Source: Streptomyces sp. NRRL F-525
Lineage (GTDB): Bacteria; Actinomycetota; Actinomycetes; Streptomycetales; Streptomycetaceae
DNA length: 32,771 nucleotides
Direction of reading: 5' to 3'
Assembly (NCBI RefSeq): GCF_000716605.1
Contig: NZ_JNXE01000059.1
Coordinates: 1 to 32,771, forward strand
The position numbers and the translations under genes were made by a program. Under the pieces are notes generated by a model. The model was not told the DNA's origin. It did not search any database and worked only from the letters and a program-made list of their open reading frames with translations. Below, piece by piece: positions 14,198 through 22,155 of this stretch (position 1 is the stretch's first letter; the number at the start of each line of letters is the position of its first letter).

Positions 14198-14716
14198 CTA
14201 CTTACGGGGACGCCCCCGCTTGCCTGTCGACTGCACAGGGCCGCCCAGCTCCCGCACTACGTCGCTCGGCGTCATCTCTTCAGCGAGACGCCGCAGTGCC
14301 AGGCGGAGGACCGCCGTGTGGGGGATGCGTTCCTGGCGCGAGGCTCCGGCTTCGGTCACCTGCCACAGAAAATCCTCATCAGGCGGGTCCGGGTAGAAGG
14401 GGATGGCCTTGGGGCGCGGCCGTGTACCACCGCGCCGTTCCTCCTGCGGCGGGTCCGCCGGCGGCTCCATCTGCCCCCTCCCATGCGTCTTTTCTCCCAC
14501 TGCGGCTGCGGCAGCGGCAGTGGCTGCCGCCTGGGCCTTGGCCTCGGCGTCCTTGCGCTGCTGGCGTTCCAGCCGCTCCGCCTCCCGCTTGGCCGCTCGT
14601 TCCTCGGGGGTGGGACGGCGGCCTGCGGTACGTGATCCGCCGGGGTTGCGTCCCCTTCTGCGGCGCTCTGCCTCGTCGTCCAGCGCGTCGGCCGCAGATC
14701 CACCGCCGTCACTCAT
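14198..14716 (-). CDS. Small DNA-binding ParB-like partner, 172 aa
   Basis: Residues about 15-70 are a highly charged Arg/Glu/Ala helix, probably a coiled coil. Residues about 127-158 (RQERIPHTAVLRLALRRLAEEM) look like a ribbon-helix-helix or small helical DNA-binding region. The end KRGRPRK is AT-hook-like, which fits the AT-rich TTTATGCATGTATAAA sites nearby. The gene overlaps the ParA gene by 8 bp. Type Ib ParA systems use small RHH partners that bind a centromere and autoregulate; this assignment is inferred from size, motif and position. No ParB-type HTH is present. Confidence 0.7.
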   Translation of the reverse strand: MSDGGGSAADALDDEAERRRRGRNPGGSRTAGRRPTPEERAAKREAERLERQQRKDAEAKAQAAATAAAAAAVGEKTHGRGQMEPPADPPQEERRGGTRPRPKAIPFYPDPPDEDFLWQVTEAGASRQERIPHTAVLRLALRRLAEEMTPSDVVRELGGPVQSTGKRGRPRK

Positions 14717-15461
14717 AGTTGATCACCGCCTCAACCAGGGCGTCCATGGAGCTGACGAACCGCTCGGCCTTCTTCGGCACGGGCGCCGACGAAATGGCGA
14801 CGTTCAGGCGGCGCTTAGAGAGCCACCTCTCGTTATGGACGAGGGGCCCGGTCTGGTGCCCGTACCGCTCAACGATCGAACGGAACTCGGTGCGTGCCCA
14901 ACCAGGCGGGCTGTCGACCTTGTTGGGCGTGATGATCAGCGGGTATTCAGCGAGTTCGTCCACCATGCCGGACAGGGCGTTAAGGCTCTCCTTGACCAGG
15001 ACGGCCGGAACGACGACGACGTCTGCCTCGTTCAGCGCTCCGTACGTCAGCTCACAGCCTCCGGGGTGGGTGTCCACCACCAGCGGCCTGCCAAGCTCCT
15101 TCGCCCATCGTCCCAGGTGGTCTGACACCTCGTCGCGTGGCGGCTGCTCGTGGACGAGCTCCGGATACGAAGGGATGAGATCGGCCCTGCGTGCACCGAT
15201 ATTGGGCCGCGGGGTCGACATCTTCTCGAACGCGACCTGAAGGGGATAGTTCGCGTACCGCTCGTGGCGGTAGCCCATCGAGCGCGAGCTACAGCCCATG
15301 TCCCAATCGAAGTCGACCAGGACGGCATCGAGCAGGAACGCCAGCTCGCGGGCGAACGTGCTCTTGCCGTCGCCCCCCTTGTACGCGGAGGCCGCGACGA
15401 TCGGCGGCCGACCGTCTCGCCCGCGCTGCCACTCCAACAAGCTTTTAGACATGCACGACAT
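14709..15461 (-). CDS. ParA-family partition ATPase, 250 aa
   Basis: A deviant Walker A motif KGGDGKST (residues 28-35) has both lysines, with Asp in place of the usual Val. The Walker A-prime region is VLVDFDWDMG and motif 2 is LVVDTHPGG. The protein then follows ParA/MinD layout (DVVVVPAVLVKESLNAL, LIITPNKVD). Length matches plasmid ParA proteins without an N-terminal HTH (type Ib-like). The start is ATG 15461 or 15452; neither has a clear ribosome binding site, so a leaderless message is plausible. A 16-bp palindrome (site 3) lies about 60 bp upstream. Role: segregation of the element, probably with the overlapping downstream gene. Confidence 0.88.
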   Translation of the reverse strand: MSCMSKSLLEWQRGRDGRPPIVAASAYKGGDGKSTFARELAFLLDAVLVDFDWDMGCSSRSMGYRHERYANYPLQVAFEKMSTPRPNIGARRADLIPSYPELVHEQPPRDEVSDHLGRWAKELGRPLVVDTHPGGCELTYGALNEADVVVVPAVLVKESLNALSGMVDELAEYPLIITPNKVDSPPGWARTEFRSIVERYGHQTGPLVHNERWLSKRRLNVAISSAPVPKKAERFVSSMDALVEAVINYE

Positions 15462-15521
15462 TATGCGGGCATATATCCGCCGTGCCTATGCACACTCCAA
15501 GCCAGAACGCGCTACTCTACA

Positions 15522-15537
15522 TTTATGCATGTATAAA
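15522..15537. repeat. Partition-region palindrome, site 3
   Basis: TTTATGCATGTATAAA lies between the divergent ParA gene (start 15461) and the small gene at 15674. It could be both operator and centromere half. It is the best match to the three-copy consensus and is flanked by ACA and TGCATGC. Confidence 0.8.
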
Positions 15538-15567
15538 TGCATGCAAGGCAAGTCTCTGAACTGCACA

Positions 15568-15601
15568 GATGAGGGACCGGGCTGGCACCCGGCCCCTCAT
15601 C
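15568..15601 (+). terminator. Leader hairpin before the 69-aa gene
   Basis: GATGAGGGACCGGG and CCCGGCCCCTCATC form 14-bp arms with one mismatch and a 6-base loop. No plus-strand gene lies upstream, so this is either an attenuator in the leader of the gene at 15674 or a block to transcription from the site 3 region. Confidence 0.55.
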
Positions 15602-15673
15602 TTCACTCGCTCGGCCTGTGGGAACGGATTGCGTCTCGTCGTCCGCAGGCCTTGGATCCTTGGAGGATCTGGC

Positions 15674-15883
15674 ATGACTGTACGTGGTGGATCGACGCTC
15701 GCGGCTGACCTGCCGAAGCAGGATGCGACTACCGAGGCAGACGGGGGACCGGGTGCACCGGCGGGCGGCTGGGCGATCCTGCCGCCACTGAAGGCGGACG
15801 ACCTGGTGGCACTGGTCGACGCGATCAACGTCCCCGGGCTGCCTGCCTTCTTCGTGGACTGGACGGCGGCCACGCTGCGCTGA
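15674..15883 (+). CDS. Hypothetical small protein, 69 aa
   Basis: The ATG at 15674 follows GGAGG at good spacing. The product has a polar, Gly/Pro-rich first half and a compact C-terminal helix-like half (LKADDLVALVDAINVPGLPAFFVDWTAATLR). No family is recognised. It sits alone between the ParA promoter region and a convergent terminator. Confidence 0.6.
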   Translation: MTVRGGSTLAADLPKQDATTEADGGPGAPAGGWAILPPLKADDLVALVDAINVPGLPAFFVDWTAATLR

Positions 15884-15905
15884 CTCCCGTCCGGCCCGAG
15901 GAACG

Positions 15906-15946
15906 GAATGCGGCCCTAAACCCACGGCGGGTGTAGGGCCGCATTC
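15906..15946. terminator. Convergent hairpin terminator
   Basis: GAATGCGGCCCTA and TAGGGCCGCATTC are perfect 13-bp arms with an inner CCAC/GGTG stem. It serves the 69-aa gene (plus) and the transglycosylase/NlpC gene (minus) and abuts palindrome copy C. Confidence 0.8.
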
Positions 15947-15964
15947 TTAGCATGTACACGCTAA
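15947..15964. repeat. 18-bp palindrome, copy C
   Basis: TTAGCATGTACACGCTAA differs from the consensus TTAGCGTGCACACGCTAA at two positions and overlaps the stop codon of the gene at 15961-17016. It directly abuts the convergent hairpin. Confidence 0.75.
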
Positions 15965-17016
15965 GCCGGTCGAGTGGCGCCGACCAGTCCGCCCGAGCGG
16001 TAGAGCTTGACGATCTGCACGTTCTTGCCGGTCCTGGGCGCCTCGATGATCATGCCGCCGCCGTAGTACATGGCGACGTGGTAGGCGTCGCTGCCGCTGC
16101 CGGTGTGCGAGTAGAAGATCAGGTCGCCGACCTGGAGCGCGTCCATGCTGACGGGATGCGAGGCGGTCGCGGTGTACTGGTCGGCGGCGGTGCGGGGGAG
16201 GTGGGTGGTCGACCACCACGCGTTTTGAGTGAGGCTGGAACAGTCGAATCCCGAGTGGGTCGCCGCGAAGCAACTCCCGTTGAGATAACCGTTGTTGCCA
16301 GAGCAAAAGCCCTGCGAGGGCCCTTCTGGGGTCCCGCCTCCCCACACGTACGGCAGTCCCAAGTAGGTGGAGGCCTTCCGGGCGGCGTCGGCTCCGGAGC
16401 CGGAGCCCGCGACGGCCGGCGCGATGGTGTCCACCCACGCGGCGGCCCGGTCGATGATGTCGTGCACGTAGTTGTAGGTCTGGCCCGCCGCGAACGACTC
16501 GGGCGGGACTCCCTGGTACTGGTCGACCCGCCCCCATCCGGCGTTGTAGCCGGCCAGGGCCAGGGCCACGGAGCCGCCCGGGTATCCGCTCTCCTTGGCC
16601 CGCTCGATGAGCGCACACATCATCCGGCCCTCTGCCATGACCGCGTCGCCGATGTCGAAGGGGGAGGCGGTGCCGCTGCCGTCGTCGTCGCGTCCCCACG
16701 TCCCCCATGTGGAGTCGATGAACTGGGCCGGACCCTTGGCCGTGCCGCTGCTGGTCTCTGGCCCCACGGCGGCGGCGTCGAAATGGCTCTCCTGGTAGAT
16801 CTGGGCGGCGATGAGCGCGGGCGACTCGTCGGCGCACAACCCGCCGGCCTTCGTCACCCAGGGGAGGAAAGCCGCGGGGACCTTCCCGGCCTTGATGCCG
16901 GTCGCGCTGGCCGCCGAGGCGGACGAACCTCCCCCCACGGCTGCAACCCCGATGACGCTCGCCAGGATCAGCCCTCCGACTGCTGCGGCGGCTCCGGCTG
17001 CGAGCTTGGCGGGCAC
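15961..17016 (-). CDS. VirB1-like lytic transglycosylase plus NlpC/P60 hydrolase, 351 aa
   Basis: The N-terminus has a hydrophobic signal/anchor (about 5-28). Residues about 60-200 form a lysozyme-like transglycosylase domain with catalytic Glu76 in YQESHFD and the later AGYNAGWGRV block. Residues about 208-345 are an NlpC/P60 peptidase with Cys259 (HSGFDCSS) and His313 (YHVAMYYGG). The start is GTG 17016 behind GGGGAGGGA. Two-domain wall hydrolases of this type open peptidoglycan for type IV secretion in Gram-positive bacteria, the VirB1 role. It overlaps the end of the double-HTH regulator by 49 bp and is divergent from the transfer operon. Confidence 0.9.
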   Translation of the reverse strand: MPAKLAAGAAAAVGGLILASVIGVAAVGGGSSASAASATGIKAGKVPAAFLPWVTKAGGLCADESPALIAAQIYQESHFDAAAVGPETSSGTAKGPAQFIDSTWGTWGRDDDGSGTASPFDIGDAVMAEGRMMCALIERAKESGYPGGSVALALAGYNAGWGRVDQYQGVPPESFAAGQTYNYVHDIIDRAAAWVDTIAPAVAGSGSGADAARKASTYLGLPYVWGGGTPEGPSQGFCSGNNGYLNGSCFAATHSGFDCSSLTQNAWWSTTHLPRTAADQYTATASHPVSMDALQVGDLIFYSHTGSGSDAYHVAMYYGGGMIIEAPRTGKNVQIVKLYRSGGLVGATRPA

Positions 17017-17492
17017 GCTGTCCCTCCCCTTCGTCGTGTTCGTCGCGGCTTCTTCTTGATCTCCGTGCGCCGTGCCTCCCTGCCGGCCTCCCACGCGGCC
17101 GTCCACTCCGGGGGACTGACCTGGTAGGCGACCGCCCACCGTGCCGTGTCGCGCACCCCGTACACCCCCGCCTCGACCCGGCTGACCATCTGGCCGCTTA
17201 CGCCGATGACGTCGGCGGTCTCCCGCTGCGTCCGTCCCGTGCGCCGCCGTAGCTGGTTGAGCGTCGGCGTTGCCTTCCCGACCGGAGAGAGCCGGTCGAC
17301 CGGGACGGCCAGGGCCTCGGCCAGGCCGTGCAGTACCCGGGCCGAGGGGACCCTCTTCCCGGTCTCGGCCGCGCGCACCGTCTCGGGGCTGACCCGGGCG
17401 AGCAACGCCAGCTCAGCGCGGCTGAGTTGGGCCTTTTTTCGCAGGTCCGCGAGCACGTCGGGCCGGAACACTCCGGGAGGTTTTGCGCTCAT
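16968..17492 (-). CDS. Double XRE-type helix-turn-helix regulator, 174 aa
   Basis: Two HTH modules are visible: residues about 10-66 (LRKKAQLSRAELALLARVSPETVRAAETG) and about 78-125 (LRRRTGRTQRETADVIGVSGQMVSRVEAG). The C-terminal tail is basic (EIKKKPRRTRRRGG). It lies head to head with the T4SS operon, with 91 bp between the starts, so it is the likely controller of transfer genes. The ATG at 17492 lacks a strong ribosome binding site; an AT-rich TATAAA-like stretch is just upstream. Its end overlaps the VirB1-like gene, so both are probably on one message. Confidence 0.85.
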   Translation of the reverse strand: MSAKPPGVFRPDVLADLRKKAQLSRAELALLARVSPETVRAAETGKRVPSARVLHGLAEALAVPVDRLSPVGKATPTLNQLRRRTGRTQRETADVIGVSGQMVSRVEAGVYGVRDTARWAVAYQVSPPEWTAAWEAGREARRTEIKKKPRRTRRRGGTACPPSSQPEPPQQSEG

Positions 17493-17583
17493 CCATCGCC
17501 AACTTTTATAAGTAGTTTCTACGAGTAACTCATGCTAGCCTCTCAGTGATGATCCGTATTCCGCAAGTAACGAGGGGGACGTG
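17493..17583. promoter_or_regulatory. Divergent promoter region of regulator and transfer operon
   Basis: The 91-bp gap is AT-rich compared with its surroundings and contains ACTTTTATAAGT (a near-palindrome), then TAGTTTCTACGAGTAACTCATGCTAG. It must hold promoters for both directions and is the likely operator of the double-HTH protein. A GAGGGGGAC ribosome binding site precedes the plus-strand start. Confidence 0.6.
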
Positions 17584-18048
17584 ATGGCGCGTCACGCTCC
17601 CGCCCCACCGACCGCTCCACAGCACGGACTTGCCGTGATGGGAGCGCACGGAGGGGCGGGAATCTCCACGGTCGTGCGTCTGCTCGACCCTCAAAGCCAG
17701 GGCTGGGCAACGGAGTTGTCCCCTGGGCAACACCTGCCCCAACAGTTCATCCCGGTAGTGGTGACACGATCAACCGCTTATGGGTTGCACAAGACGCAGG
17801 ATCTTTTGAACCACTGGCACCCGAGCGTCCCGAGGCCGTACCTGGTCGTCATCCGTGACGCGCCGCTGCGGCCTCCCATGCCGGTCCGCTACCGGCTACG
17901 GACCCTGGCCCCGAAAACCCTGGGCATCGCGCACGTGCCGTACCTCTATCGCCTCCGGACGGTGGACGACACCGCCGAGGCACTGACGGACGCTCCGGTG
18001 TCCAGGGCCGCCCGCGAATTGCGGGTCGCCCTCGGCTTCTCCGACTGA
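17584..18048 (+). CDS. DUF6668-like P-loop-related protein, 154 aa
   Basis: Residues 20-29 (GAHGGAGIST) look like a ParA/MinD-type Walker A motif in which the catalytic lysine is replaced by Ile. The remainder has a Rossmann-like rhythm (FIPVVVTRSTAYGLHKTQDLL, PYLVVIRDAPL, and a C-terminal LRTLAPKTLGIAHVPYLYRLR). This matches proteins at the head of SCO6880-like transfer operons that I recall as DUF6668. The start is ATG 17584 (or GTG 17581). It is the first gene of the T4SS operon. ATP binding is doubtful without the lysine; it may be a structural or polar-targeting factor. Confidence 0.75.
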   Translation: MARHAPAPPTAPQHGLAVMGAHGGAGISTVVRLLDPQSQGWATELSPGQHLPQQFIPVVVTRSTAYGLHKTQDLLNHWHPSVPRPYLVVIRDAPLRPPMPVRYRLRTLAPKTLGIAHVPYLYRLRTVDDTAEALTDAPVSRAARELRVALGFSD

Positions 18049-18065
18049 TGGAAGGAATCCCCTTG

Positions 18066-18356
18066 ATGTTCGATCCCCACCACCTGACGGTCCTGGCGGA
18101 CACTCTCCCCAACCCGGGCCCCAAGGCCCCTCCCGGGATGGGCAAAACGTTCTCAGACTGGATTTCGTGGGGCAAATACGTCGGGATGTTTGCCGGCGTG
18201 ATGGGGTTCATCGCCTGCGGAATCATGATGATGATCGGCCGCCGCAACCGCTCCCACCTGAGCGCGGAGGGCGCCGGCGGCCTCGTCTGGGTGATTGCGG
18301 GCATCAGCACCGTGACGCTCTCGGTCGGCATCGTCACCGCGATGATGGGCGGCTGA
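18066..18356 (+). CDS. VirB2-like small membrane protein, 96 aa
   Basis: Two hydrophobic segments (about WGKYVGMFAGVMGFIACGIMMMIG and GLVWVIAGISTVTLSVGIVTAMM) flank a short basic loop (RRNRSH), the arrangement of VirB2/TrbC-type pilin-like proteins. The ATG at 18066 has GGAAGGA upstream; an alternative ATG at 18048 overlaps the previous stop (TGATG). It is the second gene of the transfer operon and four bases before the VirB8-like gene. The assignment is by topology and position; Gram-positive systems often lack a true pilus. Confidence 0.75.
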   Translation: MFDPHHLTVLADTLPNPGPKAPPGMGKTFSDWISWGKYVGMFAGVMGFIACGIMMMIGRRNRSHLSAEGAGGLVWVIAGISTVTLSVGIVTAMMGG

Positions 18357-18359
18357 CCG

Positions 18360-19127
18360 ATGACCCTCGATCTGCAACGTGCGGCGGCCCGGCGCATGCG
18401 CCGGCTGCTGTTCGCCGCTGGCGGCGTGATCGTGGTCCTGGCCGTCGTCGTGGTCGCTCTGGTGGCCAACAACGGCGGCGGTTCCACATCCGCCGCCCCC
18501 GGTCCGTCCTCGTCGGCGGCGCCCTCGTCGTCCTCCTCGGCCTCGCCGCTGCCCACACAGTCCTCGGACTCCGGATACGTCGCCCCGACGAAGTGGGCGA
18601 ACCTGCCGACCGGCCGGGGCAAGAAGGACGGCTTGCCCGTCCAGTTCGGGCACACCCCCGAGGGTGCGGCGGCGGCGGCCGTGGCCAGTGTCCGCTACGG
18701 ATGGAGCTGGGACCCGGACGCGGCCGCGACGGCGGCGACCGTGTACGCCGTACCGGCCGAGGCCTCCGACGTGGAGGAAGCGGCCCGGCAGTCCACCGCG
18801 AGTTCGCGGCTGAGCGCGGGCGTCCCCGGAACGGGTGCTCTCCCCTCGGGCGCCCACATGAACGTGTTCGTCATCGGGGTGCAGTGGACGGCGAAGAGCG
18901 CCGACGAGGTGGCGGTGTCCGTCCTCGCCCGGGTCGTCTACACCCCCGGCAGCGGTACGGCGGAAAAGACGCAGTTGCTCGGCACCACGAACACCTACGT
19001 GTGGACCGCGAACGACTGGCACTCCAAGACGGGCGCCCCGCAGACCAGCCCCGATCCGTCCGATCTGGGCACCGCCGGTTTCAACAGCGCCGGCTGGTCC
19101 GCGATCCAGGAAGGCGACACCCGATGA
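18360..19127 (+). CDS. VirB8/TcpC-like transfer protein, 255 aa
   Basis: One N-terminal membrane span (about residues 14-37) is followed by a Ser/Pro/Ala-rich linker and an extracytoplasmic domain from about 70 on. Gram-positive VirB8/TcpC proteins have this plan: a short cytoplasmic tail, a span, then an NTF2-like domain. The position between VirB2-like and VirB6-like genes supports it. The stop overlaps the next start by 4 bp. No sequence motif alone proves it. Confidence 0.7.
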   Translation: MTLDLQRAAARRMRRLLFAAGGVIVVLAVVVVALVANNGGGSTSAAPGPSSSAAPSSSSSASPLPTQSSDSGYVAPTKWANLPTGRGKKDGLPVQFGHTPEGAAAAAVASVRYGWSWDPDAAATAATVYAVPAEASDVEEAARQSTASSRLSAGVPGTGALPSGAHMNVFVIGVQWTAKSADEVAVSVLARVVYTPGSGTAEKTQLLGTTNTYVWTANDWHSKTGAPQTSPDPSDLGTAGFNSAGWSAIQEGDTR

Positions 19128-20689
19128 GAACCCTCCTGCGGGGTCTGTTCGTCGCCGTGGTCCTGGCGCTGCTGGTGCCTGGCGCCGCCCCGGCCATGGC
19201 CGCGGCTCCCGCCACCGTCACGCCCGCTGTGGCGCCCGCCGTCGTACCGGCGGTGGCGGACGCCGTACCGGCGTCTGTTCCCGCTGGGCCGCCCACTATT
19301 GACGGGTGGTGGGATGTGGCATGCAACCTTCTGCTGACTCCGTCTCTCGGCACTACCGGGGCTACGGCCTGTGTCGCCGGAAAGATCGTTGCACCAAATG
19401 CCGGAAAGGAGATTTCTTCCGCCCTGGCGAACACCGTCATCAAACCGATGGCTGACGGCATGACGGAATTCGTTACCCAGATGCTCAAAACCGGTCTCAC
19501 CTGGTGGCTGACGACTCCGAGCATTCAGGTAAAGAACTCCGGAGTCACGGAATCCGATACAGGGAAGATGCCTGACGGATCGACAGTCACTTTCTCCCTG
19601 CAAGCAATTATGCTCGGCCTCGGCCAGATGATCGCCGTCCTTCTGGTGATCATGCAGGGAATCCGGGCCATGATCCAACGTAAGGGGAAGCCGCTGGCCG
19701 ACGCGCTACAGGGCTTGGTCATCAATGCACTGGTCTGCACGTTGGGCATCACGGTCATCGACTCCCTGCTGGTCGCATCGGACCAGCTCACAGCGGCAAT
19801 CATCAACGTCGCGTTCCACGGCGACGCCAAGTTGACCGAGCGCGTGGTGGCCATGCTCCTGCCGCAGGCCTTCAATCCCATGGGCCTTCTGATCATCGCG
19901 TGCGTCGTCTTCCTGATCGGTGGCGTGCAGTTCGTAATGAACTTCCTCCGGCAGGCGTCAATCCCGATTCAGGCTCTGCTGCTACCGGTTGCAGGCTCGG
20001 GACAGGTCGGCGGAGAGAAAACCAAACAATGGTTCCCTAGGCTCTACACCAGTATCGTCGTCGTCATCGCCTATAAACCCGTTGCCGCACTGATCATTTC
20101 GGCCGGGTTCGTTGAAATCGCCAACGGAAACGACTTCATCGACTGGTTCCGGGGGATAGTCACCCTGACCCTGTCTGTTATCGCGCTGAAATACCTGATG
20201 GCGATTGCCGCGCCGCTGGGTGCGGCAGCGGCCGGGGCTACTGGCGGCGGATTCTCCAACGCCCTGGCGGCGGCCGGTGGCATGGCCGGGCTGATCGGCG
20301 GGAGCGGCAAGGGCGGCGGCGGAGGATCCCCGACGACCGCCGCGAACCACGCACAGAACATGGCCAAGGGCGCAGGCCACCCCGCGATTACTGCGGCGCA
20401 GGCGGCCAAGGGGGCCGTGGACGCGGCCGGCTCCACCATGGGCGGCGGCGGTGGCGGTGGCCAGGAAAGCGGCATCCCCCAACAGGGCGGCGGCAAGGGG
20501 CAATCCGCCGGCAATGGCCAGGGCCAGGGCCAGGGTGGGGGCGGCGACTCGGTTCCGACCTCGGACGGGCCCAACGGACCCAGAAACTCGGGCGGCTCAA
20601 CCACGCCCACCAACGGCGTGAAGATCTCCTACCGCGCTCCCGAAGCCGGAAACGGTGGCCAAGGTGGCCAGAACAACGGAGGGAAGTAG
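19124..20689 (+). CDS. VirB6/TrbL-like polytopic membrane protein, 521 aa
   Basis: A signal peptide (about 1-26) precedes an extracellular region. At least five spans follow (about 158-180, 197-217, 254-274, 309-330, 344-365), then a Gly/Ala/Gln-rich C-terminal tail of about 150 residues. VirB6/TrbL proteins form the inner channel core and have this topology. The ATG at 19124 overlaps the previous stop. The gene runs into the SCO6880-like gene with one base between. Codon choice in 19330-20200 is somewhat less GC-rich than in neighbours. The Gly-rich tail is probably disordered. Confidence 0.82.
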   Translation: MRTLLRGLFVAVVLALLVPGAAPAMAAAPATVTPAVAPAVVPAVADAVPASVPAGPPTIDGWWDVACNLLLTPSLGTTGATACVAGKIVAPNAGKEISSALANTVIKPMADGMTEFVTQMLKTGLTWWLTTPSIQVKNSGVTESDTGKMPDGSTVTFSLQAIMLGLGQMIAVLLVIMQGIRAMIQRKGKPLADALQGLVINALVCTLGITVIDSLLVASDQLTAAIINVAFHGDAKLTERVVAMLLPQAFNPMGLLIIACVVFLIGGVQFVMNFLRQASIPIQALLLPVAGSGQVGGEKTKQWFPRLYTSIVVVIAYKPVAALIISAGFVEIANGNDFIDWFRGIVTLTLSVIALKYLMAIAAPLGAAAAGATGGGFSNALAAAGGMAGLIGGSGKGGGGGSPTTAANHAQNMAKGAGHPAITAAQAAKGAVDAAGSTMGGGGGGGQESGIPQQGGGKGQSAGNGQGQGQGGGGDSVPTSDGPNGPRNSGGSTTPTNGVKISYRAPEAGNGGQGGQNNGGK

Positions 20690-20690
20690 C

Positions 20691-22133
20691 ATGTCGACCA
20701 CCGAACAACCTGCCCGCCTCTACGGCGGGTGGCGCCGGTCCCGATCACTCGGGATCGGCCTGCTCAACGGCGGACAGACGGTCGTCATCGTCGCCGCCAT
20801 CCTCGTACCCATCTTCTTCGCGAACCTGCTGGGACTGCGCACCCTCCTGGTGTCGGTACCGCTTGCCCTGGTGGTCATCGTGCTGGCCTGCTGGCAGCGG
20901 CACGGCATGCCGCTGCTGGACCTGGCCGTGGGCCGGATGCGCTGGCAGTGGGCGGCCTGGCGGGCAGAGACCAGCTACCGGGGCCTGTACCAGCCCCACC
21001 CCAAGGCCCTGGACCTGCCGGGCGTCCTCGCGCCGACCAGGCTCCTGGCGGTGGAGGACTCCAACGCGGGGCGGGCCGGACTGGTGTGGAATCAGTCGAC
21101 GGGCCAGATGGCGTCAACGCTGCTGCTGTCGCCGGGCGGCGCACTGCTGGCCAACCGCGCGCAGGTGAATCAGAACGTGACGAGCTGGGGGAACACGCTG
21201 GCCTCACTCGCCAATGAGGACTCCGTGGACGCCGCCACGGTCACACTCCAGATCACCCCGGCGTCCGGTGCCGCCCTGGGCGACCACGTACGGGGGAGGA
21301 TCGACAACCAGGCGCCGGACCTGGCCAGGGCGACGGTGAACGAACTCGTCAAAACCTCCCCGCGTGCCTCCGCTCAGCTCTTTGCCTGGCTCACCCTCGT
21401 CACCTCACCGGGCCGGGCAACCGATCGCCCCGGCTCCCCGGAGGAGGCGGCGGCCGAGACGCTGCGGCGCCTCGACGGCGTCGACCTGACCGGAGTGGGC
21501 GCGGACGTGCTCCGCCGGGCCACGGCCACAGACATCGTCCGCCTCGTGAGAGGCGCCTTCCATCCCGAGGACGCGGACGCCGCCGAGGCGGACATGGAAG
21601 CGCTGACCTGGGACCAGGCGGGGCCGATCGCTGCCGAGGAAGGATGGACGGACTACAGGCACGACGGCGCCATGTCCGTGTCGTGGGTACTGCGGGAGGC
21701 TCCCCGCAAGCCGGTGACCTACGACGTTCTGTTGCCCTTGATGACGCCGGGCCGGTTCGTACGGCGGATCACCCTCGGGTACCGCATCCTGCCGACCGAG
21801 GAAGCCGCGGCCGTCGTGGAGCGCGAGCTGAACGCCTCCGACGCACGGGAGGAGTACCGCCGTCGCTCACAGCGCACCACCACCCGCCGCGAGCGGGCCG
21901 ACGCTGCTGCCGCCGACCGCAACGCGGAACAGGAAGCGTACGGGGCCGGGCTCGCACAGTGGACGATCCACATCACCACGACCGTGACCAACCCGGCAGA
22001 TCTCCCCGCCGCACAGCGGGAGGTCGAACAGATCGCGAAGCGCGCCGGCGGCCTGCGCTTCCGGTACGCCTACGGCGGCCAGTCCGCCGCGTTCGTCGCG
22101 GGCCTGCCGGTCGGCGTGCACCCGCTCGCCTGA
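20691..22133 (+). CDS. SCO6880-like protein (VirB3 plus VirB4 N-domain type), 480 aa
   Basis: The N-terminus carries two adjacent spans (about 29-72), as in PrgI/VirB3-like proteins. The remaining about 400 residues resemble the N-terminal half of VirB4 proteins without the P-loop. I recognise the SCO6880 family typical of actinobacterial transfer clusters. ATG 20691 follows CGGAGGGAAG. The ATPase half is encoded separately by the next gene. Role: membrane-associated platform pairing with the VirB4 motor. Confidence 0.82.
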   Translation: MSTTEQPARLYGGWRRSRSLGIGLLNGGQTVVIVAAILVPIFFANLLGLRTLLVSVPLALVVIVLACWQRHGMPLLDLAVGRMRWQWAAWRAETSYRGLYQPHPKALDLPGVLAPTRLLAVEDSNAGRAGLVWNQSTGQMASTLLLSPGGALLANRAQVNQNVTSWGNTLASLANEDSVDAATVTLQITPASGAALGDHVRGRIDNQAPDLARATVNELVKTSPRASAQLFAWLTLVTSPGRATDRPGSPEEAAAETLRRLDGVDLTGVGADVLRRATATDIVRLVRGAFHPEDADAAEADMEALTWDQAGPIAAEEGWTDYRHDGAMSVSWVLREAPRKPVTYDVLLPLMTPGRFVRRITLGYRILPTEEAAAVVERELNASDAREEYRRRSQRTTTRRERADAAAADRNAEQEAYGAGLAQWTIHITTTVTNPADLPAAQREVEQIAKRAGGLRFRYAYGGQSAAFVAGLPVGVHPLA

Positions 22134-22155
22134 CCCAACCCCACGAAAGGAACCG

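Noticed and set aside
18167..19123. N-terminal extension of the VirB6-like frame (840 aa)
   Set aside because: It is Arg-rich shadow sequence overlapping the VirB2- and VirB8-like genes. The ATG at 19124 overlaps the previous stop and begins a clean signal peptide.
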